A stretch of 34,667 bases of DNA from CAZFHZ01 sp964519015 (GTDB taxonomy: Bacteria > Blakebacterota > Blakebacteria > Blakebacterales > CAYUVJ01): the NCBI GenBank assembly GCA_964519015.1, contig CAZFHZ010000029.1:1-34667 (forward strand), in the 5' to 3' direction. Both the position numbers and the translations under genes were made by a program. How positions within the stretch are numbered: the first letter of the stretch is position 1; every line of letters starts with the position of its first letter. The notes below the pieces were generated by a model. It worked only from the letters and a program-made list of their open reading frames with translations, was not told the DNA's origin and searched no databases. Positions 7,025 through 15,687 of the stretch are shown in pieces.

Positions 7025-8342
7025 GCGAATCGTGCGGTCGCCCTCGGTAGGTGTGATCGGACTGGGGTACGTGGGACTTCCCCTGCTGCTGGCGTTCCGG
7101 CAGGCGGGTCTCTACACGGTCGGGGTGGACACCGACCCCGGAAAGATCGAAGCCCTCCGGGCCGGGCGCAGCTACCTCCACCACATCCCCGACCAGGCCC
7201 TGGCCCCGCTGGCCGACGGGTCGGCCTTCTCGGTCGATCCGGCTCTGTTGGCGGAGGTCGAGGCGGTGGTCATCGCCGTGCCCACCCCGCTCAAGGAACC
7301 GGTGGCTCCGGGTATCGAGCCGGAGCCCGATCTTTCCTACATCGTGGCCACCGCCCGGGCGCTGGGTCCTCATCTGCAGGCCGGACAACTGGTCTCCTTG
7401 GAGAGCACCACCTGGCCCGGCACCACCCGGGAAGTGCTTATCCCACCCCTGGAAGAGACCTCCGGGCGGAAGGCCGGACAGGACTTCCTGGTCGCTTTCT
7501 CCCCCGAGCGGGTCGATCCGGGCAATCCGCGCTTCGCGATCACCGATATCCCCAAGATCGTCTCGGGATTGGACGAGCGGAGTCTGGAGCGGGCGGTGGC
7601 GCTCTATGCCCACGTCAGTCCCCAGATCGTCCCGGTCTCCACCTTGGAGGCGGCCGAGATGGCCAAGCTGCTGGAGAACATCTACCGAACGGTCAACATC
7701 GCCCTGGTCAACGAGCTCAAACTGCTCGCCCACACCATGGGACTCGACATCTGGGAAGTGGTGGCGGCGGCGGCCACCAAACCCTTCGGTTTCCAGCCCT
7801 TCTACCCGGGCCCCGGCCTGGGTGGGCACTGCCTGCCGATCGATCCCTTCTACCTCTCCTGGCGGGCCCGCCACCACTACGGCTTCGAGACCCGCTTTAT
7901 CAACCTGGCCGGTGAGGTCAACTCCCGGATGCCCCACTACGTGTTCGAGCGGACCGAGGAGGCGATCATCCAGCAGGGGGGCAGCCTGGAACACTCCGGC
8001 GTGCTCCTGCTGGGGATGGCCTACAAGAAGGATATCGGGGACACCCGGGAGTCCCCGGGGCTGCACTTGATGCAGCTCTTCGAAAAGCGTGGGACCGCCC
8101 GGGTCGACTATCACGATCCGCTGGTCCCTCAGCTCCCCCGCACCCGTGACTTCCCCGGGTTCGTCGGCCGAAGCTCGATCCCACTGACCCCGGAGACGCT
8201 GACTGCCGCCGACGCGGTGGTCATCGTCACCGATCACAGCGGAGTGGACTACGCGGCCGTGGGCCAGTACGCCCGGCTGGTCGTGGATACGCGCAACGTC
8301 ATGCGCGGGGTGCGGGTGTCGGGGCAGCTCGTCCAGGCCTAG
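7017..8342 (+). CDS. Nucleotide sugar dehydrogenase, UDP-GlcNAc 6-dehydrogenase type
   Basis: This NAD-dependent enzyme oxidises C6 of a UDP-sugar to the uronic acid, a step in surface polysaccharide synthesis. The 441-aa product has an N-terminal Rossmann domain (GVIGLGYVGLPL, about 12-23), a central domain with FSPERVDPGN, the catalytic cysteine in GPGLGGHCLPIDPFYLSW (about 263-280), and a C-terminal UDP-binding domain (LGMAYKKDIGDTRESP). The GGHCLPIDPFYLSW form is closest to WbpA-type UDP-N-acetylglucosamine dehydrogenases. No other polysaccharide genes lie nearby. Its 3' end converges on the barrel protein gene. Confidence 0.9.
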   Translation: MDERIVRSPSVGVIGLGYVGLPLLLAFRQAGLYTVGVDTDPGKIEALRAGRSYLHHIPDQALAPLADGSAFSVDPALLAEVEAVVIAVPTPLKEPVAPGIEPEPDLSYIVATARALGPHLQAGQLVSLESTTWPGTTREVLIPPLEETSGRKAGQDFLVAFSPERVDPGNPRFAITDIPKIVSGLDERSLERAVALYAHVSPQIVPVSTLEAAEMAKLLENIYRTVNIALVNELKLLAHTMGLDIWEVVAAAATKPFGFQPFYPGPGLGGHCLPIDPFYLSWRARHHYGFETRFINLAGEVNSRMPHYVFERTEEAIIQQGGSLEHSGVLLLGMAYKKDIGDTRESPGLHLMQLFEKRGTARVDYHDPLVPQLPRTRDFPGFVGRSSIPLTPETLTAADAVVIVTDHSGVDYAAVGQYARLVVDTRNVMRGVRVSGQLVQA

Positions 8343-8364
8343 GGTCCCGAGTCAGGACACGGAA

Positions 8365-9657
8365 TCAGAGCCGGGTCCCGAGCCGGAGGAGCCAGCGCGC
8401 CCGCTCCCCCTGTGGCCGGGCGTATTCGATCGCGAACCGGCCCAGGTCGGCGCTGTCGAAGACCAGCGAGAGGCCCCCGGAGAACAGCAGCGGGGTGGGA
8501 CCGGCGAGCGTGGCCCCGACGGGAGCCCGAGAGATACCGTAGCCCCGGCCCACGTCGGCGAAGAAGCCGAGGGTGAGACCGGCGATCGGTTCCCCCAGGC
8601 CGGGGATCGGATGGGCCTGCATGGGTGAGAGGTACCACTGCAGTTCCACCGCCGCCTCCCGGCGCTCGGTTACCAGGTAGTGCCCCAGAGGATACCCGCG
8701 CACACTGAACGGCCCCCCCAGGGTGAGCAGTCGCCAGAAAGCGTCCACCCCGCGACGACGGTCGAGACTGACCAGAGCGGCCAGCACCCAGCGCTCGCTG
8801 AGCCGTAGATGGGTGTCGAGCCTCAGGGCCAGGGTGTGGTCCTCGATCTCCCCGCCCAGCCCACCGCCCGAGCGCTCCAGATAGGCGGAGCCCGAGGTCC
8901 CCAGGTGCGGCCAGGCCCAGGGGTCGGCGGTGTTGAAACCGAGCGTCAGCCAGGCGTGGTGCATCCGGTCGTCGGCATCCTCTCCGGCCGTGATGCCGGG
9001 CTCATCGGACCGCACCCGCTGGTAACCGAGCCCCATCGAGAGACGACCGGCCTGTCCGAGCCAGCGCCCCCATTCCCCGTTGAACCGTTCTCCCCGCTCT
9101 TCGAACCCGAAGAGACGGTTCCGGGTGTGCAGCAGCGCACCCCCCACGTGAAAGCGTTCGTGATGCGCACCGTTCCACGGATTGCTCAGGCTCAGGCTGG
9201 CGTACCGGGTACCGCCGGTCAGCAGGGTGGTATAAAGGCGGTGTCCGCGGCGGGCCACGTTCAGATGTCCGCCCGCGGCCCCCCCCGACCAGCCCTCCTC
9301 CGGGCTCCAGGTGACCTGGGGGAGGACGAACCAGGGGAAACGCTCCAGCACGATCACCCGGACGGCGACCCCGGAGGACTCCGCTTCCGGCCGGATGCGG
9401 ACCGACCAGAAGAGGGCTAGCGCGGCCACCGCATATTCGTCCCGGCGCGCGGTCCGGGCGTGCCAGGGTTGCCCGATCCGCAGGGTGAGCCGGCGGAGCA
9501 AGACCTCCTCGTCGAGGTGCTCCAGCCCTGTAATCGTCACCCGCAGCACCGGCAGACCTTCCAGCCGGTCGGCCGTCCCGGTGCTGTCCGGCTGGGCCCG
9601 GACGAGGACCGGTGCGAGCAGGCCCAGGAGTACGGCGAGAGCAGGGAGAGTGCGCAT
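8365..9657 (-). CDS. BamA/TamA-like outer membrane beta-barrel protein
   Basis: The 430-aa product starts with a signal peptide (MRTLPALAVLLGLLAPVLVRA, about 1-21). One POTRA-like domain follows (about 34-110; LRVTITGLEHLDEEVLLRRL). The remaining ~310 residues show the alternating aromatic pattern of a 16-strand barrel. The motif GGPFSVRGYPLG near residue 330 is the conserved loop-6 VRGY of the Omp85 superfamily, and the protein ends in RLGTRL with a terminal strand. BamA usually has five POTRA domains, so this is more likely a small Omp85 relative of unknown substrate. ATG 9657 was chosen for the signal peptide. It is transcribed divergently from etfB. Confidence 0.8.
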   Translation of the reverse strand: MRTLPALAVLLGLLAPVLVRAQPDSTGTADRLEGLPVLRVTITGLEHLDEEVLLRRLTLRIGQPWHARTARRDEYAVAALALFWSVRIRPEAESSGVAVRVIVLERFPWFVLPQVTWSPEEGWSGGAAGGHLNVARRGHRLYTTLLTGGTRYASLSLSNPWNGAHHERFHVGGALLHTRNRLFGFEERGERFNGEWGRWLGQAGRLSMGLGYQRVRSDEPGITAGEDADDRMHHAWLTLGFNTADPWAWPHLGTSGSAYLERSGGGLGGEIEDHTLALRLDTHLRLSERWVLAALVSLDRRRGVDAFWRLLTLGGPFSVRGYPLGHYLVTERREAAVELQWYLSPMQAHPIPGLGEPIAGLTLGFFADVGRGYGISRAPVGATLAGPTPLLFSGGLSLVFDSADLGRFAIEYARPQGERARWLLRLGTRL

Positions 9658-9712
9658 GGAGGCATGATAGCCGCGCGTCACCTGGCGCGCCAGATGGCAG
9701 GGGAGAAACGGC

Positions 9713-9741
9713 TTGTCGCTTCCTGGGTCGGTGATTACGAT
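9713..9741 (+). promoter_or_regulatory. Promoter of etfBA
   Basis: TTGTCG (9713-9718), a 17-bp spacer and TACGAT (9736-9741) form a good sigma70-type promoter in the 142-bp gap between the divergent barrel gene and etfB. The predicted transcript would have a leader of about 50 nt. Confidence 0.5.
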
Positions 9742-9799
9742 GTGCAACGTTTTCAGGCCGCAGGATCCACCCGAGATCGTCCACAACCGAGGAACGCCC

Positions 9800-10549
9800 A
9801 TGAATCTAGTCGTGTGCATCACCCAGGTGCCCGATACCGCCGCGCGGGTGAAGGTGGGGGGGGACGGTCGCCACATCGACGAACAGGGAGTCAACTGGGT
9901 CCTGAATCCCTACGACGAGTACGCCGTGGAGGCCGCCCTGCAGTTCAAGGAGCAGTCGGGGGGCACCGTCAGGGCGGTCGCGGTCGGACCGGAACGGGTG
10001 GCCACCGCCCTGCGCAGCTGCCTGGCGCTCGGCTGCGACGAAGCCCTCCATCTGAAGACACCTGGCCCGGTGGAGGACCCGCTCCTCCAGGCGCGGTTGC
10101 TGGCCGCGGCGCTGCGGGAGCGCCCCGGTGACCTGCTCCTGACCGGCAAGCAGTCGGTGGACGACGACACCCAGGCGCAGGGACCGATGCTGGCGACCCT
10201 GCTCGGGCTTCCCTGCGCCACCGAGGTCGTCCGGCTCGAACGGACCGAAGGCGGGCTGCAGGCCGTGCGCGAGGTGGAGGGGGGAAAGCAGACGGTGGAT
10301 TGCCCGCTCCCGGCGGTGATCACCACCCACAAGGGATTGAACGAACCGCGCTATGCCTCCCTCAAGGGGATCATGGCCGCCAAGAAGAAGACGATCGAGA
10401 CGGTCGAGGTCGATCCCGGTCCGGCCACCCTCGAGGTGGTCGCCCTGACCCTGCCGCCACCACGACCGGCCGGACGCATCATCGGTCAGGGAGTCGAGGC
10501 GGTGGGCGAACTGGTCCGCCTGCTGCACGAAGAAGCCAAAATCCTCTGA
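9800..10549 (+). CDS. etfB: Electron transfer flavoprotein subunit beta
   Basis: EtfB, with EtfA, carries electrons from acyl-CoA and other dehydrogenases to the quinone pool or to partner enzymes in the cytoplasm. The 249-aa product has the family N-terminus NLVVCITQVPDTAARV, the NPYDEYAVEAAL segment (about 34-45), the AMP-binding LTGKQSVDDDTQAQGPMLA region (about 114-132), and the K-rich PRYASLKGIMAAKKK element (about 184-198). The ATG has a GAGGAACG-type ribosome-binding site. It is followed by etfA in the same direction, as is typical. Confidence 0.95.
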   Translation: MNLVVCITQVPDTAARVKVGGDGRHIDEQGVNWVLNPYDEYAVEAALQFKEQSGGTVRAVAVGPERVATALRSCLALGCDEALHLKTPGPVEDPLLQARLLAAALRERPGDLLLTGKQSVDDDTQAQGPMLATLLGLPCATEVVRLERTEGGLQAVREVEGGKQTVDCPLPAVITTHKGLNEPRYASLKGIMAAKKKTIETVEVDPGPATLEVVALTLPPPRPAGRIIGQGVEAVGELVRLLHEEAKIL

Positions 10550-10583
10550 GCGCGGTCACCGTCACGCGGGGAAGGAGCCGGAG

Positions 10584-11558
10584 ATGCCGAACGGGGTAGT
10601 GGTCGTAGCCGAGACACGCGACGGGACGCTGCGTGGGGTGAGCGCCGAGGTGGCGAGTGCGGGACGCCGGATCGCCGATGCGCTGGGTGGACCGTGCAGC
10701 GCGATCGTGATCGGAGCGGGGCTGACCGACCAGGCGGCGAGCCTGGGGACCTACGGTGTGGAACGGGTGCTGGTCGCCCCGGCCGAGGGACTGACGGCCT
10801 ACGGCGGGAGCGACTGGACCCAGGCGGTGCTTGCCGCGGTGGACCAGCTGGATCCGGCGGTGGTGCTGCTGGCCGCCACCAGCACGGGGCGCGACCTGGC
10901 CCCGCGGATCGCCGCCGCCCTGGAGGCCGGCTACGCCGCCTCCTGCACCGAGCTGGCCGTGCAAGAGGGGGCCCTGACGGCCATGCGACCGGTCTACGCC
11001 GGCAAAGCCTTCCAGAAGATCAGGATCACCACCGCGGTGGCCGTAGCCAGCCTGAGGCCGAAGAACTTCGCCCTGGACGCCACCCGGGGAGTGACACCGG
11101 AGATGGTCACGCTCGAGGTGACCACGGTCCCGGGCCGTGAGCGGGGCGCGCGGATCGAGACGGCCGCCGGGGAGGTGGTCGACCTGACCGAAGCCGACCG
11201 CATCGTCTCGGGGGGGCGCGGGATGGGAAGGGCGGACAACTGGCCCATCCTGGAGGAGCTGGCGGCTGCCCTGGGCGCCCAGCTGGGCGCTTCCCGGGCG
11301 GTAGTGGATGCCGGCTGGCGCCCGCACGCCGAGCAGGTGGGACAGACGGGTAAGACGGTCACCCCCCAGCTCTATGTGGCCTGCGGGATATCCGGCGCCA
11401 TGCAGCACCTGGCCGGCATGAGCCGATCGCGGGTGATCGTGGCGGTCAACAAGGACAAGGACGCCCCGATCTTCGCGGTGGCCGACTACGGGATCGTGGG
11501 GGACATCAACGAGGTGCTCCCCGCCCTGGCGGCCGAGGTCCGCCGGCTGGGGGAGTGA
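10584..11558 (+). CDS. etfA: Electron transfer flavoprotein subunit alpha
   Basis: EtfA binds FAD and forms the heterodimer with EtfB. The 324-aa product has an N-terminal alpha/beta domain and the C-terminal FAD-binding signature PQLYVACGISGAMQHLAGM (about 261-279), followed by VNKDKDAPIFAVADYGIVGD (about 290-309). The start is ATG 10584 with a GGAGCCGGAG region upstream, 34 bp after etfB. The gene ends convergently with the M50 protease gene 18 bp away. No acyl-CoA dehydrogenase or ETF-quinone oxidoreductase lies in the window. Confidence 0.95.
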   Translation: MPNGVVVVAETRDGTLRGVSAEVASAGRRIADALGGPCSAIVIGAGLTDQAASLGTYGVERVLVAPAEGLTAYGGSDWTQAVLAAVDQLDPAVVLLAATSTGRDLAPRIAAALEAGYAASCTELAVQEGALTAMRPVYAGKAFQKIRITTAVAVASLRPKNFALDATRGVTPEMVTLEVTTVPGRERGARIETAAGEVVDLTEADRIVSGGRGMGRADNWPILEELAAALGAQLGASRAVVDAGWRPHAEQVGQTGKTVTPQLYVACGISGAMQHLAGMSRSRVIVAVNKDKDAPIFAVADYGIVGDINEVLPALAAEVRRLGE

Positions 11559-11576
11559 AGAGCGGGCGCGGCCGGC

Positions 11577-12575
11577 TCAGCCCCCCAGGAAGCTGACCGG
11601 CACGGGGACGAACGTCAGCAGGAAGACCACGCCGGTCGCCCAGGCCACCCGGCGCCGGCGCTCATCGAGCGGTTCTTCGTTGGCCACGGGCGGATGCCGC
11701 AGCAGCCGCCCTTTCCACAGGCCCTCCAGCGGCAGCCAGGCTCCGTAGCGGATCCGGCCGACCACCACCAGCACCAGCATCATCACCACCAGGAAACCCA
11801 GGATGTACCACCACCAGCGGGCCCCCGCTGCGCCCAGCAGGAAGAGGGCGGCCAGGATCCAGGGGGCGATGCGCCATTGCCGGCGGCCCAGCAGGGCATA
11901 AGCGATATGACCGCCGTCGAGCTGACCGAGCGGGAGCAGGTTGAGCATGGTGACCAGCATCCCGACCCAGCCGGCGAACCCCACCGGGTGGAGGAAGAGA
12001 CCCATCCCGTCCGGGACGGGACCGAAGAAGAGGGTTTGGACGGCCAGGGTGAGCAGGCTGTCGCCGAAGACCGGGAGCGTGAAACCGGGTGGGACCGGCG
12101 GCAGGGCCTGCAGGGTAGAGAGACGGTAGCCGACCAGCAGCAGGACCAGGGCCGGGATGAATCCGGCCAGCGGTCCGGCCGCGCCGATGTCGAGCAGCTG
12201 GCGACGGTTCAGGATGGGGGAGCGGATCGAGATGAAGGCGCCCAGGGTCCCGATCAAGTTGGGGAAGGGGATGAAGTAAGGAGGGGAGACATCGACGCGG
12301 TGGGCGCGGGCGGCCAGGTAGTGACCGAACTCGTGGCAGACCAGAATAAAGAGCAGCGGGAGGGCGAAACTCCACCCGGTGGCCAGCCAGCCCAACAGGG
12401 CAAGGCCGCTTCGAACCGTCCCCCCGGCCATGGTCGCTCCGGCGGCGAAGGTGGTCAGCAGGGTCAGGGCGAAGAGCAGCCCGGCGCGGCGCCAGCTCCG
12501 CAGGTCGGGCCGATCGGACCGGGACGGGTCCGGTCCGGCGGGATCCGGTGAGGGGATGGGGCGGTCGTGCTCCAG
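11577..12575 (-). CDS. M50 (site-2-type) membrane metalloprotease, probable CTG start
   Basis: This intramembrane zinc protease carries HExxH as CHEFGHYLAA and the second motif NLLPLGQLDGGH, supplying the metal-binding His, His and Asp. About six or seven hydrophobic helices are visible. Substrates of such proteases are often anti-sigma factors, but none is apparent here. The first ATG in frame is at 12431, and starting there would remove a clear hydrophobic helix (GLLFALTLLTTFAAGA) that family members have. No ATG, GTG or TTG lies further upstream before the stop at 12612. A CTG at 12575 has GGAGG 7 bp upstream, so I take it as the start (332 aa). Identity is firm, the start is inferred. Confidence 0.85.
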   Translation of the reverse strand: MEHDRPIPSPDPAGPDPSRSDRPDLRSWRRAGLLFALTLLTTFAAGATMAGGTVRSGLALLGWLATGWSFALPLLFILVCHEFGHYLAARAHRVDVSPPYFIPFPNLIGTLGAFISIRSPILNRRQLLDIGAAGPLAGFIPALVLLLVGYRLSTLQALPPVPPGFTLPVFGDSLLTLAVQTLFFGPVPDGMGLFLHPVGFAGWVGMLVTMLNLLPLGQLDGGHIAYALLGRRQWRIAPWILAALFLLGAAGARWWWYILGFLVVMMLVLVVVGRIRYGAWLPLEGLWKGRLLRHPPVANEEPLDERRRRVAWATGVVFLLTFVPVPVSFLGG

Positions 12576-12685
12576 GGTCGGGCCTCCGTTCGATGAAGGG
12601 GGGAATGAGCGTCACCACCCCCGGGCCGGTCAAGTGAAGAAGCCCTTTCTTGACACGTCGGTGGAGGCCGCCCTCATTACAGTCC

Positions 12686-14518
12686 ATGCTCTGCCGACCG
12701 CCCTCCGGATGTCCCGGCGCCACCCGAGTACTGCTCGCGGCACTCCTGCTGGGGGGCTGTTCCCGCACTCCCATCCCGGGCGAGCGGTCCCTCCCGCGGC
12801 TCGCTCCCCGGGTCTCCTCCGAGCCGATCCAGGACCTGATCGAGCGACTCGCACCGCTCCAACGTTTCCCGGCCACTCCCGACTACGACCTCGCCCTGGA
12901 GCAGCTCGCGGCCTTCCTGCAGGAGGGGGGGATCCCGGCCGGTCCCGCTCCCGGCCCGGCCGGCGCGCTCCCCGGGGGGCTCTGGTTCCTGTCCGATTCG
13001 CTCGCTTACGAGGTCTGGGAACCGGGCCCGGCCCGGCTCGAGGTGACCGGGCCGGATGGTTTCGTGGTCGCCGACACCGAGCGCACCCCGATGATGCTGG
13101 CGGCCAACTCCCGGGCCACCGGACCGGAGGGGATCCGCACCCGGATGATCAACCTGGGCAACGGCACCTATGACCAGGAATACGAAGGGGTGGATGTACG
13201 CGGCGCCATCGTTTACGGGCGGGAACCGGCGATGGCCATCTACCGGAAGGCGGTGCTGGAGCACGGCGCGCTGGGGGTGGTGAGTCCCTCGGCCCCCGCC
13301 TGGCAGGACACCGACTCCCATCCCGAACTGGTGGCCGCCGGTCTGGTCGGTCCCGAAGGGTTCGGGTTCCAGCTCGATCGGACCGAGGCGCTCCGGGTCG
13401 AGGCCGCCATGGCCCGGGCCGGGGGTGCGGTCCCGGTCCGGGTGCACGTCCGCTCCCGGATGCTCACCGGCCGGGTGCTGCGCACCCTGGTGGTGTGCCT
13501 GGCCGGCAGCGGGGAGAGCGACGAACCGGTGGTCTTCATCGCCCCCATCTCCGGACCGGCGCCCGGAGCGGCCGATGTGAGCGGGGGCGCCGTCCTGGCC
13601 GAGGTGGTGGTCGCCCTGCAACGGGCGGTGGATGACGGTGTGCTCCCGGCACCGCGCCGGCCCGTCCTCTTCGTCTGGGGCGCAGTGCTCGAATCAGCGG
13701 CCGCCCTCCAGCGTCACCTTCCGGAGGTGGTGACCCGGATGCATTCGGCCACCGTGGTCCAGTTGGTCGGGACCACTCCGGTCGTGGGAGAACCGGCGGT
13801 CCGGGTCGAGCCGGTCCCCGACCCGGCGGCGATCTGGACCCGAGCCCCCGACCGGCACACCCCGCTGGGTGCGGCCCGTCCTCCCTGGCCCTTCCCGGGT
13901 GATTATCTGAGTCCCTTCACCGAAGCCGTCTTGCGGGAAGTGGCCGACCGGGACAGCAGCTGGACGGTGGGGAGCAACCCCTATGAGGGGGGCGCCGACC
14001 ACGGCACGCTGCTGGAGCTGGGCATCCCCGCCCAGCGGATCTGGAGCTTCCCCGACCCGCGCTATCGTTCGAGCCTGGACCGGCCCGACCACCTTGAACC
14101 CGCCTCGATCCGCGACACCGCCCTCGGGGTGGCGGCCCTGGCCTGGGAACTGGGCGCAGCCGACCCGGCCACCGCTCTGGGGATCGTCCGCCGGCTCACC
14201 GAGCAGATGGACACCCGGATGGCGCAGGTAGTGGACCAGGCCCGCCGCAACCTGGCCGGGCACGACGTGCTCCGGGAGGGGACCGCCGCGCGCGCCCTCG
14301 AAGAGGAGATCGTCAGCGCCTGGAAGATCTGGTACCTGCAGGCGCTCGATTCGGTGCTGGCCCATCCGCTGCCCGGTGACGTCGCCGGTCTGGGACGCCG
14401 GATCAACGTGCTGGTGAACCGGCAGCAGCGGGCGTGGGACCGGCGCATCCTGGCCGCCGGGCTCGTCCCCCGGCCGCTCCCCGATCGCTTCATCCCGGTC
14501 CGGGACCGCCCCCGATGA
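12686..14518 (+). CDS. M28-like lipoprotein that has lost most zinc ligands
   Basis: The 610-aa product begins with a lipoprotein signal (LLAALLLGGC, Cys at about 25). It then has a PA-like insert and a C-terminal domain resembling M28 aminopeptidases: GGADHGTLLELGIPA, then DPRYRSSLDRPDHLEP. The active-site pattern is broken. The usual A-H-x-D is APIS (286-289), the usual paired Glu after the next strand is replaced (VWGAVLES), and the His of Y-H-T-S is Arg 461. Asp 297 (DVSG) remains. It is probably not an active peptidase and may bind peptides or protein partners. A TTGACA at 12650-12655 could be the -35 of its promoter. The start may instead be TTG 12650. Confidence 0.75.
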   Translation: MLCRPPSGCPGATRVLLAALLLGGCSRTPIPGERSLPRLAPRVSSEPIQDLIERLAPLQRFPATPDYDLALEQLAAFLQEGGIPAGPAPGPAGALPGGLWFLSDSLAYEVWEPGPARLEVTGPDGFVVADTERTPMMLAANSRATGPEGIRTRMINLGNGTYDQEYEGVDVRGAIVYGREPAMAIYRKAVLEHGALGVVSPSAPAWQDTDSHPELVAAGLVGPEGFGFQLDRTEALRVEAAMARAGGAVPVRVHVRSRMLTGRVLRTLVVCLAGSGESDEPVVFIAPISGPAPGAADVSGGAVLAEVVVALQRAVDDGVLPAPRRPVLFVWGAVLESAAALQRHLPEVVTRMHSATVVQLVGTTPVVGEPAVRVEPVPDPAAIWTRAPDRHTPLGAARPPWPFPGDYLSPFTEAVLREVADRDSSWTVGSNPYEGGADHGTLLELGIPAQRIWSFPDPRYRSSLDRPDHLEPASIRDTALGVAALAWELGAADPATALGIVRRLTEQMDTRMAQVVDQARRNLAGHDVLREGTAARALEEEIVSAWKIWYLQALDSVLAHPLPGDVAGLGRRINVLVNRQQRAWDRRILAAGLVPRPLPDRFIPVRDRPR

Positions 14519-15687
14519 AGGCCCTGCCCCTTGGTCCGGCCCGGGCCCTGGCCGGGACGCTGACCGCCTGGCGGCGGCATCTCCACCGCCACCCCGAGCT
14601 GGGCTTCGAGGAACGGGCGACCTCCGCCTTCCTGGCCGGTGAACTCGACCGGATCGGTCTGGAGCACGTCGAGGTGGCCGGGACCGGCCGGCTGGCCCGT
14701 CTCGACACCGGTCGGCCCGGCCCGGTCGTCCTGCTGCGGGCGGACATCGATGCCCTCCCCATCACCGAGCAGACCGGTGCCCCCTACGCTTCGCAGCGGG
14801 CGGGCCTCATGCACGCCTGCGGCCATGACGCCCACACCGCCTGTCTGCTCGGCGCGCTCAGCCTGCTCGGCGATCCGGACTGGCGGCCGGGGCGGGGCCG
14901 GTTGCTGGCCCTCTTCCAGCCGGCCGAGGAACCTACGCCCGGCGGGGCCGAACGGGTGGTGGCCGAAGGCTGGCTGGAACGGGAAGCGGTCACGGCGGTG
15001 CTGGCCCAGCACGTCGACCACACCCTGCCGGTCGGCACGGTGGGGGTGCGGGCGGGAGCGATGATGGCCCGTTCCGATGAGTTCGAGGTCTGCTTCGAGG
15101 GACCGGGGGGACATGCCGCCGACGCCGGCCACCGTCCCGACCCGTTGGCCGCCGGGGTCGACTTCCACGCCCGGCTCGCTGAGCTGGTGCCTCCGACCAC
15201 CGCGCTCGTCCAGGTGGGCCGCCTGCAGGCGGGCACGGCGGCCAACGTCATCCCGATCGAGGCCCGACTGGCCGGTACCCTGCGCAGCTGGGAGGAGGCG
15301 GAGGCCGACCGGCTGTGGGGAGAGCTGGAAGAACTGGCCCGCCGGACCGCCCGGCAGCGGGATGTGCAGGTCCGGGTCACCTGGCGCCGGGGAGCGCCGG
15401 CGGTCCGCAACGACCCCGGGTTGACCGAGCGGCTGCGGGCGGTCTGGCAGGCCGGACTGGGGACCGGCCAGGTCCGGGAGCTGGCCGAGCCGGCCTGGGC
15501 CGCCGAGGACTTCGGTCATTTCAGTGCCCGCCGGCCGGCCGTCTACTGGCGCCTGGGGATCCGGGGGCCCGAGCGGGGGGGGGAACCCTGGCACACCCCC
15601 CGCTTCGATCTGGATGAGGTCTCCCTGCCCATCGGCTGCTGGGCCCTGGCCGCCGCCGCCCGGACCCTGCTGGGAACGGACCCGTGA
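14515..15687 (+). CDS. M20 family amidohydrolase (hippurate hydrolase type)
   Basis: This cytoplasmic metal-dependent enzyme removes acyl groups from N-acyl amino acids or similar amides. The 390-aa product has RRHLHRHPELGFEE near the start and the metal site residues in LLRADIDALPI, HACGHDAHTA (about 100-109) and QPAEEPTPGG (about 141-150). A further conserved His follows in LAQHVDH, and the closing motif is PWHTPRFDLDE. The inserted dimerisation domain (about 185-295) carries GPGGHAADAGHRPDPL. The true substrate is not predictable. The ATG overlaps the M28-like gene stop and the TGA overlaps the next GTG. Confidence 0.9.
   Translation: MKALPLGPARALAGTLTAWRRHLHRHPELGFEERATSAFLAGELDRIGLEHVEVAGTGRLARLDTGRPGPVVLLRADIDALPITEQTGAPYASQRAGLMHACGHDAHTACLLGALSLLGDPDWRPGRGRLLALFQPAEEPTPGGAERVVAEGWLEREAVTAVLAQHVDHTLPVGTVGVRAGAMMARSDEFEVCFEGPGGHAADAGHRPDPLAAGVDFHARLAELVPPTTALVQVGRLQAGTAANVIPIEARLAGTLRSWEEAEADRLWGELEELARRTARQRDVQVRVTWRRGAPAVRNDPGLTERLRAVWQAGLGTGQVRELAEPAWAAEDFGHFSARRPAVYWRLGIRGPERGGEPWHTPRFDLDEVSLPIGCWALAAAARTLLGTDP

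Noticed and set aside
6954..8237. Long open frame on the minus strand opposite the sugar dehydrogenase
   Set aside because: The plus strand carries all motifs of a known enzyme. The minus frame has no family pattern.
8343..8382. Repeated GGGTCCCGAG at 8343 and 8373
   Set aside because: It is short, GC-rich, and the second copy lies inside a coding region, so chance is a sufficient explanation.
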